From: Granulosicoccus sp964352535
GTDB lineage: Bacteria > Pseudomonadota > Gammaproteobacteria > Granulosicoccales > Granulosicoccaceae
Assembly: GCA_964352535.1 (NCBI GenBank)
Contig: CAYGSW010000158.1
Coordinates: 1 to 14,231, forward strand
Direction: 5' to 3'
Length of the DNA: 14,231 nucleotides
The notes under the pieces were generated by a model. It was not told where the DNA came from and did not search any database. It worked only from the letters and a program-made list of their open reading frames with translations. Positions 1 to 6,126 of the stretch are shown here, in pieces. Numbering within the stretch: position 1 is the first letter of the stretch; the number at the start of each line of letters is the position of its first letter. The position numbers and the translations under genes were made by a program.

Positions 1-587
1 GGATTAACAGCGTCTTCTTCGCTGATGGAAAAATTTGCCTTGGCAACCATTTCCGGGTACATGAAACGCGCCCACCATTTGCCCGGAATAGTCCGAAGCT
101 CTGTGTTGTATTGTTGCACCGCTCCTATATAGTCGCGCCTCGCCACGGCAATACGGTTTTCAGTACCTTCAAGCTGCTGTTGCAATGCCAGAAAATTCTC
201 ATTGGACTTCAGGTCGGGGTACGCCTCAACGACGACCATCAGCCGTTGCAGTGCTGAACCCAGGGCTCCCTGGGCCTGCTGAAATTCTTGAATAGCGGCA
301 GGGTCGTTCAGCATTTCAGGAGAGATGTTCATCTGCGTTACACGCGTACGTGCTTCGGTCACTTCCATCAGTACGTCGCGTTCCTGGTCAGCAAAGCCTT
401 CCACAGTGCTGACGAGATTGGGAACCAGATCGGCTCGCCGTTTGTATTGATTCTGAACCTCGGCCCACCGGCCATTAACGGCCTCGTCATAGGTTGGGAT
501 GTTGTTGATCCCGCAACCACTCAAAAAGAGCACTGCCAGCAGTGGCAGAAATATGCGGCTACTCGCGCGCAAAACTCGCAATACCAT
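1..587 (-). CDS. lemA: LemA family lipoprotein, C-terminus cut by window edge
   Basis: Reading leftward from an ATG at 587, 195 codons stay open to the window edge, so only the last residues and stop are missing. The N-terminus has basic residues, a hydrophobic stretch and a lipobox LSGC (residues 22-25), so it should be a lipoprotein. Residue +2 after the cysteine is Gly, not Asp, which by the Lol rule favours the outer membrane. The body shows LemA hallmarks: IPTYDEAVNGRWAEVQNQYKRRADLVPNLV, then helical text with VVEAYPDLKSNENFLALQQQLEGTENRIAVARRDY (paraphrased from my translation) and IPGKWWARFMYPE near the end. LemA proteins are alpha-helical envelope proteins of unclear biochemical role. 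A GAGGG ribosome site lies at 600-596, eight bases before the ATG. It is divergent from yheS. Family assignment is firm; function is not known. Confidence 0.9.
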   Translation of the reverse strand, partial: MVLRVLRASSRIFLPLLAVLFLSGCGINNIPTYDEAVNGRWAEVQNQYKRRADLVPNLVSTVEGFADQERDVLMEVTEARTRVTQMNISPEMLNDPAAIQEFQQAQGALGSALQRLMVVVEAYPDLKSNENFLALQQQLEGTENRIAVARRDYIGAVQQYNTELRTIPGKWWARFMYPEMVAKANFSISEEDAVN

Positions 588-704
588 GACACAAGCCCTC
601 AATAAATGATGTCAGGATGATAGCAGAAGGCTTTCTGCTCGCCATTAATCGAATTATCTTGTAAAGATGGACTGTCGCAGGCCGTGAACGCGTAAAATCC
701 ACCC
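588..704. promoter_or_regulatory. Divergent intergenic region lemA / yheS with a 7-bp hairpin
   Basis: This 117-base gap must serve both the leftward lemA and the rightward yheS. It holds a perfect 7-bp inverted repeat, AGCAGAA (622-628) and TTCTGCT (633-639), with a 4-base loop. No T-run follows on either strand, so it is not a clear terminator; it could be an operator or a structure in the lemA 5' leader. On the minus strand GATAAT (658-653) resembles a -10 box, but I see no good -35 at the right distance. No strong promoter is evident for yheS. Confidence 0.35.
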
Positions 705-2681
705 ATGCTTAGTTTCAATGATGTTGCGTGTCGCCGGGATGGAAACCTCTTGTTCAGTGGTGTCAGCTGCGTTGTTCACGCAGGGCAGAAAGTAGGGCTT
801 ACCGGCGCCAATGGCTGTGGCAAGTCGAGCCTGTTTGCCATGATCCAGGGCGCGCTGGAACCTGACAGAGGCGTTATCTCGCTGCAGCAGAACATCGGCA
901 TAACGCATGTTGCGCAGGAGACAGCATCGTCGAGCCGATCGGCTCTCGATTTTGTCATTGACGGCGATCATAGAGTGCGTCATCTTGAAGCCGCCATCGA
1001 TGCCTGTAGTGAGGCGCAAGGCGAACAACTGGCCAACCGGCTCGCCGATTTCGAGCAAGCGGGTGGCTACACGATCAAATCTCGTGTTGGTGCCTTGCTG
1101 CACGGACTGGGCTTCAGCATAGACACACACAACAACGCCGTGTCCAGCTTCTCGGGTGGGTGGCGAATGCGCCTGAATCTGGCACAAGCTCTGATCAGCC
1201 CCAATGAGTTGTTGATGCTTGATGAGCCCACGAATCATCTGGATCTGGATGCTGTGCTATGGCTGGAGAGCTGGTTGCGTCAACGTGAAGGAACATTGAT
1301 CCTAATATCGCATGATCGTGAGTTTCTCGATTCAGTCACCACTGCCACACTACATATCGAATCGCAGAGTGCAAATCTGGTAACAGGCAATTACAGCGCG
1401 TTTGAACGTTGGCGTGCGGCAAGGCTCGTCAGTCAGCAGGCGCTGCACGAAAAGACACAGGCCAGACGCCGTGAACTGCAGAGTTTTGTAGACAGATTCA
1501 GAGCTAAAGCCACCAAGGCCCGGCAAGCCCAAAGCCGGCTGAAGATGCTGGAGCGTCTGGGCGATACCCAGGCGGTGCGCATCGAATCGCCGTTTACTTT
1601 CAGTTTTCATACCCCGGGTGCCATGCCGAGCCCATTGGTTGTGTTGCAGCGGGCCAGTGTGGGTTATGGCGGCGATCCCGTGCTGGAAGACATCAACTTT
1701 ACCGTTCAGAGTGGCGACAGAATCGGTTTGCTAGGTGTCAACGGCGCAGGCAAGTCCACGCTGATCAAAGCGCTGACCGGTGCACTTGAATTGAGTTCAG
1801 GTACCCGGATACCGGCACAAAAACTGTCCATAGGGTATTTTGCCCAACATCAGGTTGATCAGCTACGTAATGATCATTCACCATTACAGGCATTACAGGC
1901 ACATGATCCTGCATTGAGTGATTCGCAGGCACGTACCTATCTTGGTGGTTTTGGTTTTAACGGGGATCAGGCCTTGCAGGCAGCGGCCACGTTATCAGGT
2001 GGAGAACGGGCAAGGTTGGCCTTGTCATTGATTGTGCAGTCACGTCCCAATCTATTGCTGCTGGATGAACCCACCAATCATCTGGATATCAACATGCGTC
2101 AAGCACTGGCAGATGCGCTCGTATCTTTCGAGGGGGCACTGTTGGTGATTTCACATGATCGAACCATGTTGCGATCAGTCGTCGATGAGCTCTGGCTAGT
2201 GGCTGATCGCAAGCTTGTCCCTTTCGATGACGATCTGGATGGTTATGCTCGCTGGCTTGCCCAGCGTCGTGCACAAGAGGCCTCACAAACACCTGCGTTA
2301 CAAGGCAGTTCAGAGCACACAGCTGGCGCCACCCATACGGTTACATCCACGCCAAACTCAGCGCGTGGCAATCTTGACACTCTTGCAGTTGCTGTTGATC
2401 GGCGACAACAGAAACGTGATCAGGCAGAGCGCCGTGCACAGCTTGCGCCATTGAAAAAGGCTGTCGATAAACATGAGCGACAACTTGAGAAGGCCGCGCA
2501 GTTACTTTCTCAAGTGAGAGAGAAGCTGGGTGCCGAGGGGTTGTACAATGCAGAGAACAAACAGCAACTGAGTGATTTGCTGGCCACGGAAGCCACTGCT
2601 CGGGCAAACGTTGAGTCCGCTGAAGAGCTCTTGCTGGAAAGCATGGAAGCGCTCGAAATCGCCGCGCTTGAACAGACGTGA
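705..2681 (+). CDS. yheS: ABC-F family ATPase, YheS-like
   Basis: A 658-residue cytoplasmic protein with two ABC nucleotide-binding domains and no membrane segments, the ABC-F layout. Domain 1 has Walker A GANGCGKS (34-41), signature SFSGG (148-152), Walker B ending LDEP with Glu174, and ISHD (201-204). Domain 2 has GVNGAGKS (344-351), LSGGE (430-434), LLLLDEP (450-456, Glu455) and ISHD (482-485). The linker between them, about 225-300, is basic with RFRAKATKARQAQSRLKMLER, typical of the tRNA-contacting linker of ABC-F factors. The C-terminal part (about 563-655) is charged and probably coiled coil. It matches E. coli YheS along its length; YheS is about 637 residues. ABC-F proteins act on the ribosome during translation. 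All catalytic residues are intact. No convincing ribosome site precedes the ATG, but the N-terminus aligns with the family start. Confidence 0.95.
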   Translation: MLSFNDVACRRDGNLLFSGVSCVVHAGQKVGLTGANGCGKSSLFAMIQGALEPDRGVISLQQNIGITHVAQETASSSRSALDFVIDGDHRVRHLEAAIDACSEAQGEQLANRLADFEQAGGYTIKSRVGALLHGLGFSIDTHNNAVSSFSGGWRMRLNLAQALISPNELLMLDEPTNHLDLDAVLWLESWLRQREGTLILISHDREFLDSVTTATLHIESQSANLVTGNYSAFERWRAARLVSQQALHEKTQARRRELQSFVDRFRAKATKARQAQSRLKMLERLGDTQAVRIESPFTFSFHTPGAMPSPLVVLQRASVGYGGDPVLEDINFTVQSGDRIGLLGVNGAGKSTLIKALTGALELSSGTRIPAQKLSIGYFAQHQVDQLRNDHSPLQALQAHDPALSDSQARTYLGGFGFNGDQALQAAATLSGGERARLALSLIVQSRPNLLLLDEPTNHLDINMRQALADALVSFEGALLVISHDRTMLRSVVDELWLVADRKLVPFDDDLDGYARWLAQRRAQEASQTPALQGSSEHTAGATHTVTSTPNSARGNLDTLAVAVDRRQQKRDQAERRAQLAPLKKAVDKHERQLEKAAQLLSQVREKLGAEGLYNAENKQQLSDLLATEATARANVESAEELLLESMEALEIAALEQT

Positions 2682-2764
2682 ACGTTTGTGAAAACATCTG
2701 CTTTTCAAGAACGCTCACAAAGAGTCCTGTCAGACCAAACAACATCACGCGAAAAATTCCCATC
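2682..2764 (+). repeat. Short intergenic inverted repeats upstream of the barrel gene
   Basis: Between yheS and the next gene are two overlapping perfect inverted repeats: TTTGTGA (2685-2691) with TCACAAA (2715-2721), and TGAAAA (2689-2694) with TTTTCA (2702-2707). The two foldings compete for the same bases. No T-run follows, so this is not a standard terminator. The TGTGA/TCACA halves are far too widely spaced to be a CRP site. Its meaning is unknown. Confidence 0.3.
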
Positions 2765-3505
2765 ATGAAAACACTGCAGATATTGGCCAGATATACCGTT
2801 TGTTGCCTAACCATAGGTGTTGGTCTTTTGGCAGCGCAACCAGCTGCAGCGTCCTCACTGGATACGATAGAGACACTAAGTCAGCTTCAGTTTGTGGAAT
2901 TGTCGAAAAACCTCAGCGCAGCCACCAGTTACAAGAGCATAGCGCCACCGGAGCCGTTGGGTTCACTGGGTTTTGATATCGGCCTGGCAGTCTCCAGTAC
3001 TGACATCGATGCAGATCTGTTTGGACTGGCTAGCGGCAGTAGTATTGATGAAACAGAGTTATTGATCGCACGAGTGCAGGCGCATAAAGGCCTGCCTTTC
3101 GGTCTTGATATCGGTGCGTCCTTAAGTGCTGTACCAGAGGTGGATGCATCAGTCATCGGTGCCGAATTACGTTACGCGATTGTCGAAGGCGGCCCAGTGA
3201 CGCCTGCAATCGGTCTGCGCGCCTCCTATTCTCAGCTTCAGGGCATTGATGAAGTCGGGTTGAATAGCAGCGGACTGGAGATTGGCATTTCCAAAGGTTT
3301 TTTGCTGTTGACGCCCTACGCCTCTGCCGGATTGGTCCGCAGCACAGCAAATCCGAAAAACATAGAGGGTTTGAGTTCAGAGACGTTTGATCAGCGAAAA
3401 TATGTACTTGGTGTAACGGTTAATCTTGGTTTTGCACTGACCCTGGAAGCAGACAGAACTGGCGATTTTCGGACCTATTCGGCCAAAGCAGGTGTGCGCT
3501 TCTGA
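2765..3505 (+). CDS. Predicted outer-membrane beta-barrel protein, function unknown
   Basis: The product is 246 residues from the chosen ATG. That start gives a clean signal peptide: MKTLQ, a hydrophobic core to about residue 22, and a likely cut after AAA near residue 29. An upstream in-frame GTG at 2678 overlaps the yheS stop but would bury the signal peptide behind 29 extra residues, so I reject it. The mature part has repeated short amphipathic strands rich in Gly, aromatic and alternating hydrophobic residues. These include FDIGLAVSS, PFGLDIGASLSAVP, GAELRYAIVEGG, TPAIGLRASYSQL, ISKGFLLLTPYASAG and SAKAGVRF. The last residue is Phe, the C-terminal signal of BAM-inserted barrels. I recognise it as a proteobacterial family of uncharacterised barrel proteins and assign no substrate. 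No ribosome site is obvious. The stop overlaps the next ATG by one base, suggesting co-translation. Confidence 0.8.
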   Translation: MKTLQILARYTVCCLTIGVGLLAAQPAAASSLDTIETLSQLQFVELSKNLSAATSYKSIAPPEPLGSLGFDIGLAVSSTDIDADLFGLASGSSIDETELLIARVQAHKGLPFGLDIGASLSAVPEVDASVIGAELRYAIVEGGPVTPAIGLRASYSQLQGIDEVGLNSSGLEIGISKGFLLLTPYASAGLVRSTANPKNIEGLSSETFDQRKYVLGVTVNLGFALTLEADRTGDFRTYSAKAGVRF

Positions 3506-3783
3506 TGAACGATACACCTCCATCTACTAATGGCCCGGGGTCCGGAGATGGCACACCCGTCGACAGCCTGAAAGATCGGGAAGATCAGCGACGTGGCACC
3601 GGATTCTGGAACGTTGTGCACAGTGTTGGCGCTGCAATGTTAGGTGTGCAATCCCGGAAGAACCGAGAACGCGACTTCACACAGGGAAAGCCAATTCACT
3701 TTGTCATAGGTGGGGTTGTAGGGACACTGTTATTTCTGCTTGTCGTATGGCTACTGGTGCAGTATTTGCTCGCTACCAGTTAG
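3505..3783 (+). CDS. DUF2970 family small membrane protein
   Basis: A 92-residue protein whose ATG shares its A with the stop of the barrel gene (TGATG), so it is probably translated by coupling. The first 30 residues are polar and low in complexity. The middle reads FWNVVHSVGAAMLGVQSRKNRERDF, the signature of the DUF2970 family (a GVQS-K-NRERDF block). This is followed by one hydrophobic helix from about residue 67 to 88 (FVIGGVVGTLLFLLVVWLLVQYLL). It should be a single-pass inner-membrane protein with a cytoplasmic or periplasmic basic N-domain; topology is not certain. DUF2970 has no established function that I know of. Its linkage to an outer-membrane barrel gene is the only functional hint. 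Confidence 0.8.
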   Translation: MNDTPPSTNGPGSGDGTPVDSLKDREDQRRGTGFWNVVHSVGAAMLGVQSRKNRERDFTQGKPIHFVIGGVVGTLLFLLVVWLLVQYLLATS

Positions 3784-3905
3784 TCTAGACATTGCACAGC
3801 TGCGCTGCGGATTATTGCCATTAAGATTGCTTTCAGGGTCGGATACTTGTTCAAGAGCCTGCCTGGGGATACCCGTTTCGGGGCTTTGTGTCGTTGACTC
3901 ACGGC
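3784..3905. other. Intergenic DNA left of the foldback element
   Basis: No gene is supported here. A small hairpin CCCG (3872-3875) / CGGG (3879-3882) with a 3-base loop is followed by GCTTTGTG, too weak to be called a terminator. TTGACT at 3894-3899 resembles a -35 box and lies just outside the left TTAA of the foldback element. Overlapping open frames across this gap and the element show no recognisable protein and follow the palindromic composition, so they are not called. Confidence 0.4.
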
Positions 3906-4130
3906 TTAACCTGGATTATTCATGAAGCCACCAGATTCTTCCGGAAGGCCGGCCCCCGCATCCCCTTTTCCTGTAGCGAATCGAAGCTCAGGCTGCGCGC
4001 CCAAGTCGCAATACAGTCTGTATTCCGCCGGGCTGCGATCAGCTCGTTCTCAGAATCAGCTACAGAAAAAGGGTCTGGTGAAAGAATCAGGCGGGGCGGC
4101 CTTCCGCGTTTCATTAATAGTCCAGGTTAA
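3906..4130. mobile_element. MITE-like 217-bp foldback element with TTAA target duplications
   Basis: The element body is 3910-4126. It is flanked by TTAA on both sides (3906-3909 and 4127-4130), as expected of a 4-bp target duplication. Both ends begin CCTGGA, and the terminal arms 3910-3926 and 4110-4126 match at 15 of 17 positions when one is reversed. Further complementary blocks run inward: GGAAGGCC (3943-3950) with GGCCTTCC (4098-4105); the 15-base block 3963-3977 with 4059-4073, 14 of 15 matching; and a perfect palindrome AATACAG-T-CTGTATT (4010-4024) exactly at the centre. No transposase is encoded. This fits a miniature inverted-repeat transposable element. TTAA duplication and CC-starting ends recall the IS1380 family, but that link is from memory and unverified. 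It lies one base before the GGAG of the kinase ribosome site. Confidence 0.75.
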
Positions 4131-4134
4131 GGAG
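4129..4134 (+). promoter_or_regulatory. Shine-Dalgarno of the histidine kinase gene, fused to the element's TTAA
   Basis: AAGGAG lies 10 bases before the ATG at 4145. Its first two bases are the last two of the right-hand TTAA that flanks the foldback element, so the insertion abuts the ribosome site without destroying it. Confidence 0.6.
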
Positions 4135-4144
4135 CCACTGGAAT

Positions 4145-5596
4145 ATGCACCAGCTCGATCAGTACAAGCTAGCGTTCGATATTACGCCAATGCCCATGTT
4201 GCTGGTGTCAAAAGCCGGTGAAATCATCCTGTCCAATCGCTTGTTTGATGATTTGTTCGAGTATGAACCCTCTTTGCTTGCGGGTAGACATGTTGAGGTT
4301 CTGATTCCTGAAGCAAATCGGACACATCACCCTGAGCTAAGAGAGCGTTACTTCTCAAGGCCTGTCAAGAGAGTCATGGGGCAAGGGCGTGAGTTGAGCG
4401 GGGTAACACAATCCGGGCGGATTTTTCCGCTGGAACTTAGTCTGGATACTGTGCTGATCGATCAAACAGAGTACGCACTGTTGGTAGCTATCGATATCGA
4501 ACCGCGCAAACAGCACGAGCAGTACCTGAAAATTACGATGGATGCTGCTGCAAGCGCCATGGTTGTGGTGAACGATAAAGGAGTTATCGTTTTTGTCAAT
4601 AAAGCGGCGACTGCGCTTTTTGGCTACGAACAGCACGCACTACTAGGCTCGCCAGTGGAGAAGCTGGTGCCTTTGGAGAGTCAATCGGTTCATCGCCACT
4701 ACACTGACAGATTTGTAAAAACCAGTGAAGCTCGTTCCATGGGTGCTGGTCTGGAACTGTATGCATTGCATAGGCAGGGACACAATATTCCCGTGGAGAT
4801 TGAACTCACACCTGTGGACATGCTGGGTGGAAAAATGGTGGTAAGTACCATCATTGATTTATCAGAAAGGGTGCGCGCACAAAAAGTGATATCGGAAAAA
4901 AACGACGAGCTTGCCTCGGTTAACGCTGAGCTGCAGCAATTTGCATTCAGTGCCAGCCATGATTTAAAGGCGCCGATTTCTACCATGGTGGGATTGCTCA
5001 ACTTGTGTGTAGAAGATCTGGATGGCGGCAACCTCGATGAGTTAAGGCAAAATCTTGGTCATGTTCAGCAAATAGGTCTACGTAGTGCTAAGAAAGTTGA
5101 GTCCGTGCTGGAAATTGCACGCGTTGGCAAGGCTCATCTACAACCGGAGCTGATTGATATCGAGCGTGTCATAGACGACATCTGGCTCGATTTAATGGGG
5201 GCCAGTAACGGTGAAATTCAGCTGAAGCTGGATTTGCAGCACGTCAATCCTGTTGTTCTGGAACCGGACACGCTAAAACTCATTCTGGAAAATCTACTGT
5301 CAAATGCCGTTCGCTACAGTGATGAGCGCAAGCTACAGCAAATCATTGAAATCAAGACTCAGTGCATTGATGGTACTCTGATGGTGAGTGTCATCGATAA
5401 CGGCATGGGAATTCCGGAACATGCTCATGATGCCGTGTTCGAAATGTTCAAGCTGATTGATACAAGAAGTCACAGTGGCCTGGGGCTGAATCTGGTAAAA
5501 AAGCAGATTGACAGGTTACATGGCTCGCTGGATTTTGAAAGCACGTTTGGCGAAGGCACAATGTTTCGTTTTTCGCTTCCGCTGTTAAACCAGTGA
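4145..5596 (+). CDS. Soluble PAS-PAS sensor histidine kinase
   Basis: A 483-residue kinase with no signal peptide or membrane helix, so a cytoplasmic sensor. Two PAS domains come first (about 5-120 and 127-245), followed by a short coiled coil (about 246-265). The HisKA domain has FSASHDLKAP with the phospho-accepting His272. The ATPase domain has an N box LENLLSNAVRYSD (Asn387), a G1 box VIDNGMGI (Asp418), an F box VFEMF (431-435), a G2 box SGLGLNLV (444-451) and a G3 box GEGT. All boxes are intact, so it should autophosphorylate. Both PAS domains carry a His and an Arg six residues apart (His62/Arg68; His183/Arg189), at the positions of the heme-binding His and a heme-contacting Arg in FixL. 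However, the same His is common in non-heme PAS domains of this type. The start has a good ribosome site. The partner is most likely the response regulator just downstream. The signal sensed is not known. Confidence 0.93.
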   Translation: MHQLDQYKLAFDITPMPMLLVSKAGEIILSNRLFDDLFEYEPSLLAGRHVEVLIPEANRTHHPELRERYFSRPVKRVMGQGRELSGVTQSGRIFPLELSLDTVLIDQTEYALLVAIDIEPRKQHEQYLKITMDAAASAMVVVNDKGVIVFVNKAATALFGYEQHALLGSPVEKLVPLESQSVHRHYTDRFVKTSEARSMGAGLELYALHRQGHNIPVEIELTPVDMLGGKMVVSTIIDLSERVRAQKVISEKNDELASVNAELQQFAFSASHDLKAPISTMVGLLNLCVEDLDGGNLDELRQNLGHVQQIGLRSAKKVESVLEIARVGKAHLQPELIDIERVIDDIWLDLMGASNGEIQLKLDLQHVNPVVLEPDTLKLILENLLSNAVRYSDERKLQQIIEIKTQCIDGTLMVSVIDNGMGIPEHAHDAVFEMFKLIDTRSHSGLGLNLVKKQIDRLHGSLDFESTFGEGTMFRFSLPLLNQ

Positions 5597-5683
5597 TCTT
5601 TAAGGGAGGTCATCTGTTGATTAGAATTTGCTTGCACCTTACCGAACGCGGTGCATTAGTCTGATGTACGTCGGGAGAATAAT
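5597..5683 (+). promoter_or_regulatory. Kinase-regulator spacer with a strong ribosome site and mini-frame
   Basis: The 87-base spacer contains AAGGGAGGT (5602-5610), the best Shine-Dalgarno-like sequence in the window. It does not serve the regulator, which has its own site 70 bases later. Seven bases after the AAGGGAGGT block (at 5617) a TTG opens a 15-codon frame ending in TGA at 5662-5664. TGCACC (5634-5639) and GGTGCA (5650-5655) could form a small hairpin inside it. It could be a leader peptide or a decayed start region; I cannot decide. Confidence 0.3.
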
Positions 5684-6118
5684 GTGAGTGTCACTGTCAC
5701 TGTCATCGTCGTTGATGACGACGAGCTCGACCGTTATGTCATAAAACGGCAATTGGCCAAAATCGATATTTTCGGACCTGTTGTTGAAATGCCCAGCGGT
5801 GACAGCTTTCTTGAAACCTGTCTTGGTAACCCTGATTACGATTTTGCAGAAAAGAATCCAGCATTGGTGCTGATGGATATCAATATGCCAGGCTCGGACG
5901 GATTCGAAACCGTCGAAAAGGCTGCGCAGGAGTTTTCATGCACTCAAGGGCCTGCCAATCTGGTGTTTGTCATCCTGAGCTCTTCCGACTCTTTGCATGA
6001 CAAGGAAAAAGCCTCCAGCCAGAGCCTTATCAAGGGTTTTCTGTCAAAACCAGTTGATCTTGAGGGCGTCGAGAATATTCGCGATCTCTATATCTCGGAG
6101 TCAGGTTACTCCCCGTAA
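5684..6118 (+). CDS. Single-domain response regulator (receiver only)
   Basis: A 144-residue receiver domain with no output domain, comparable to CheY, Rcp1 or Spo0F. The acidic pocket is VVDDDE (Asp11-Asp12-Asp13), the phospho-accepting residue is Asp65 in LVLMDINMPG, the switch hydroxyl is Ser99 in VILSSSD, and the invariant Lys is Lys122 in FLSKPV. All are intact. The start is GTG: an ATG two bases earlier runs straight into TGA, and a stop at 5657-5659 closes the frame upstream. GGGAG at 5673-5677, six bases away, supports the GTG. It follows the PAS-PAS kinase, so it is probably its phosphoryl acceptor. It would act by protein-protein interaction or pass phosphate to a third protein. It converges on valS with only eight bases between the stops. 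Confidence 0.92.
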   Translation: MSVTVTVIVVDDDELDRYVIKRQLAKIDIFGPVVEMPSGDSFLETCLGNPDYDFAEKNPALVLMDINMPGSDGFETVEKAAQEFSCTQGPANLVFVILSSSDSLHDKEKASSQSLIKGFLSKPVDLEGVENIRDLYISESGYSP

Positions 6119-6126
6119 CCAGAGCT

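Noticed and set aside
654..1238. A 194-codon frame on the minus strand inside yheS
   Set aside because: It lies opposite a clear ABC-F gene, has no recognisable domains, and is a shadow of high-quality coding sequence.
2685..2721. TGTGA and TCACA halves as a CRP site
   Set aside because: The halves are separated by more than 20 bases, whereas a CRP site needs about six.
2678..2764. GTG start that would lengthen the barrel protein by 29 residues and overlap the yheS stop
   Set aside because: It would place a polar stretch before a clear signal peptide that begins at the ATG at 2765.
2341..2814. A 157-codon minus-strand frame across the end of yheS
   Set aside because: It is antisense to the coiled-coil end of yheS and into the spacer, with no ribosome site and no family resemblance.
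3888..4221. Overlapping open frames of 64-99 codons on both strands across the foldback element
   Set aside because: They follow the palindromic sequence of the element, match no family I recognise, and one overlaps the start of the kinase gene. Open frames on both strands are expected of a GC-rich foldback.
5684..5705. TGTCAC hexamer repeats at the start of the regulator gene as a phase-variable tract
   Set aside because: Only about two and a half copies, encoding the normal hydrophobic first beta strand. Too short to be a convincing slippage site, and the unit keeps the frame.
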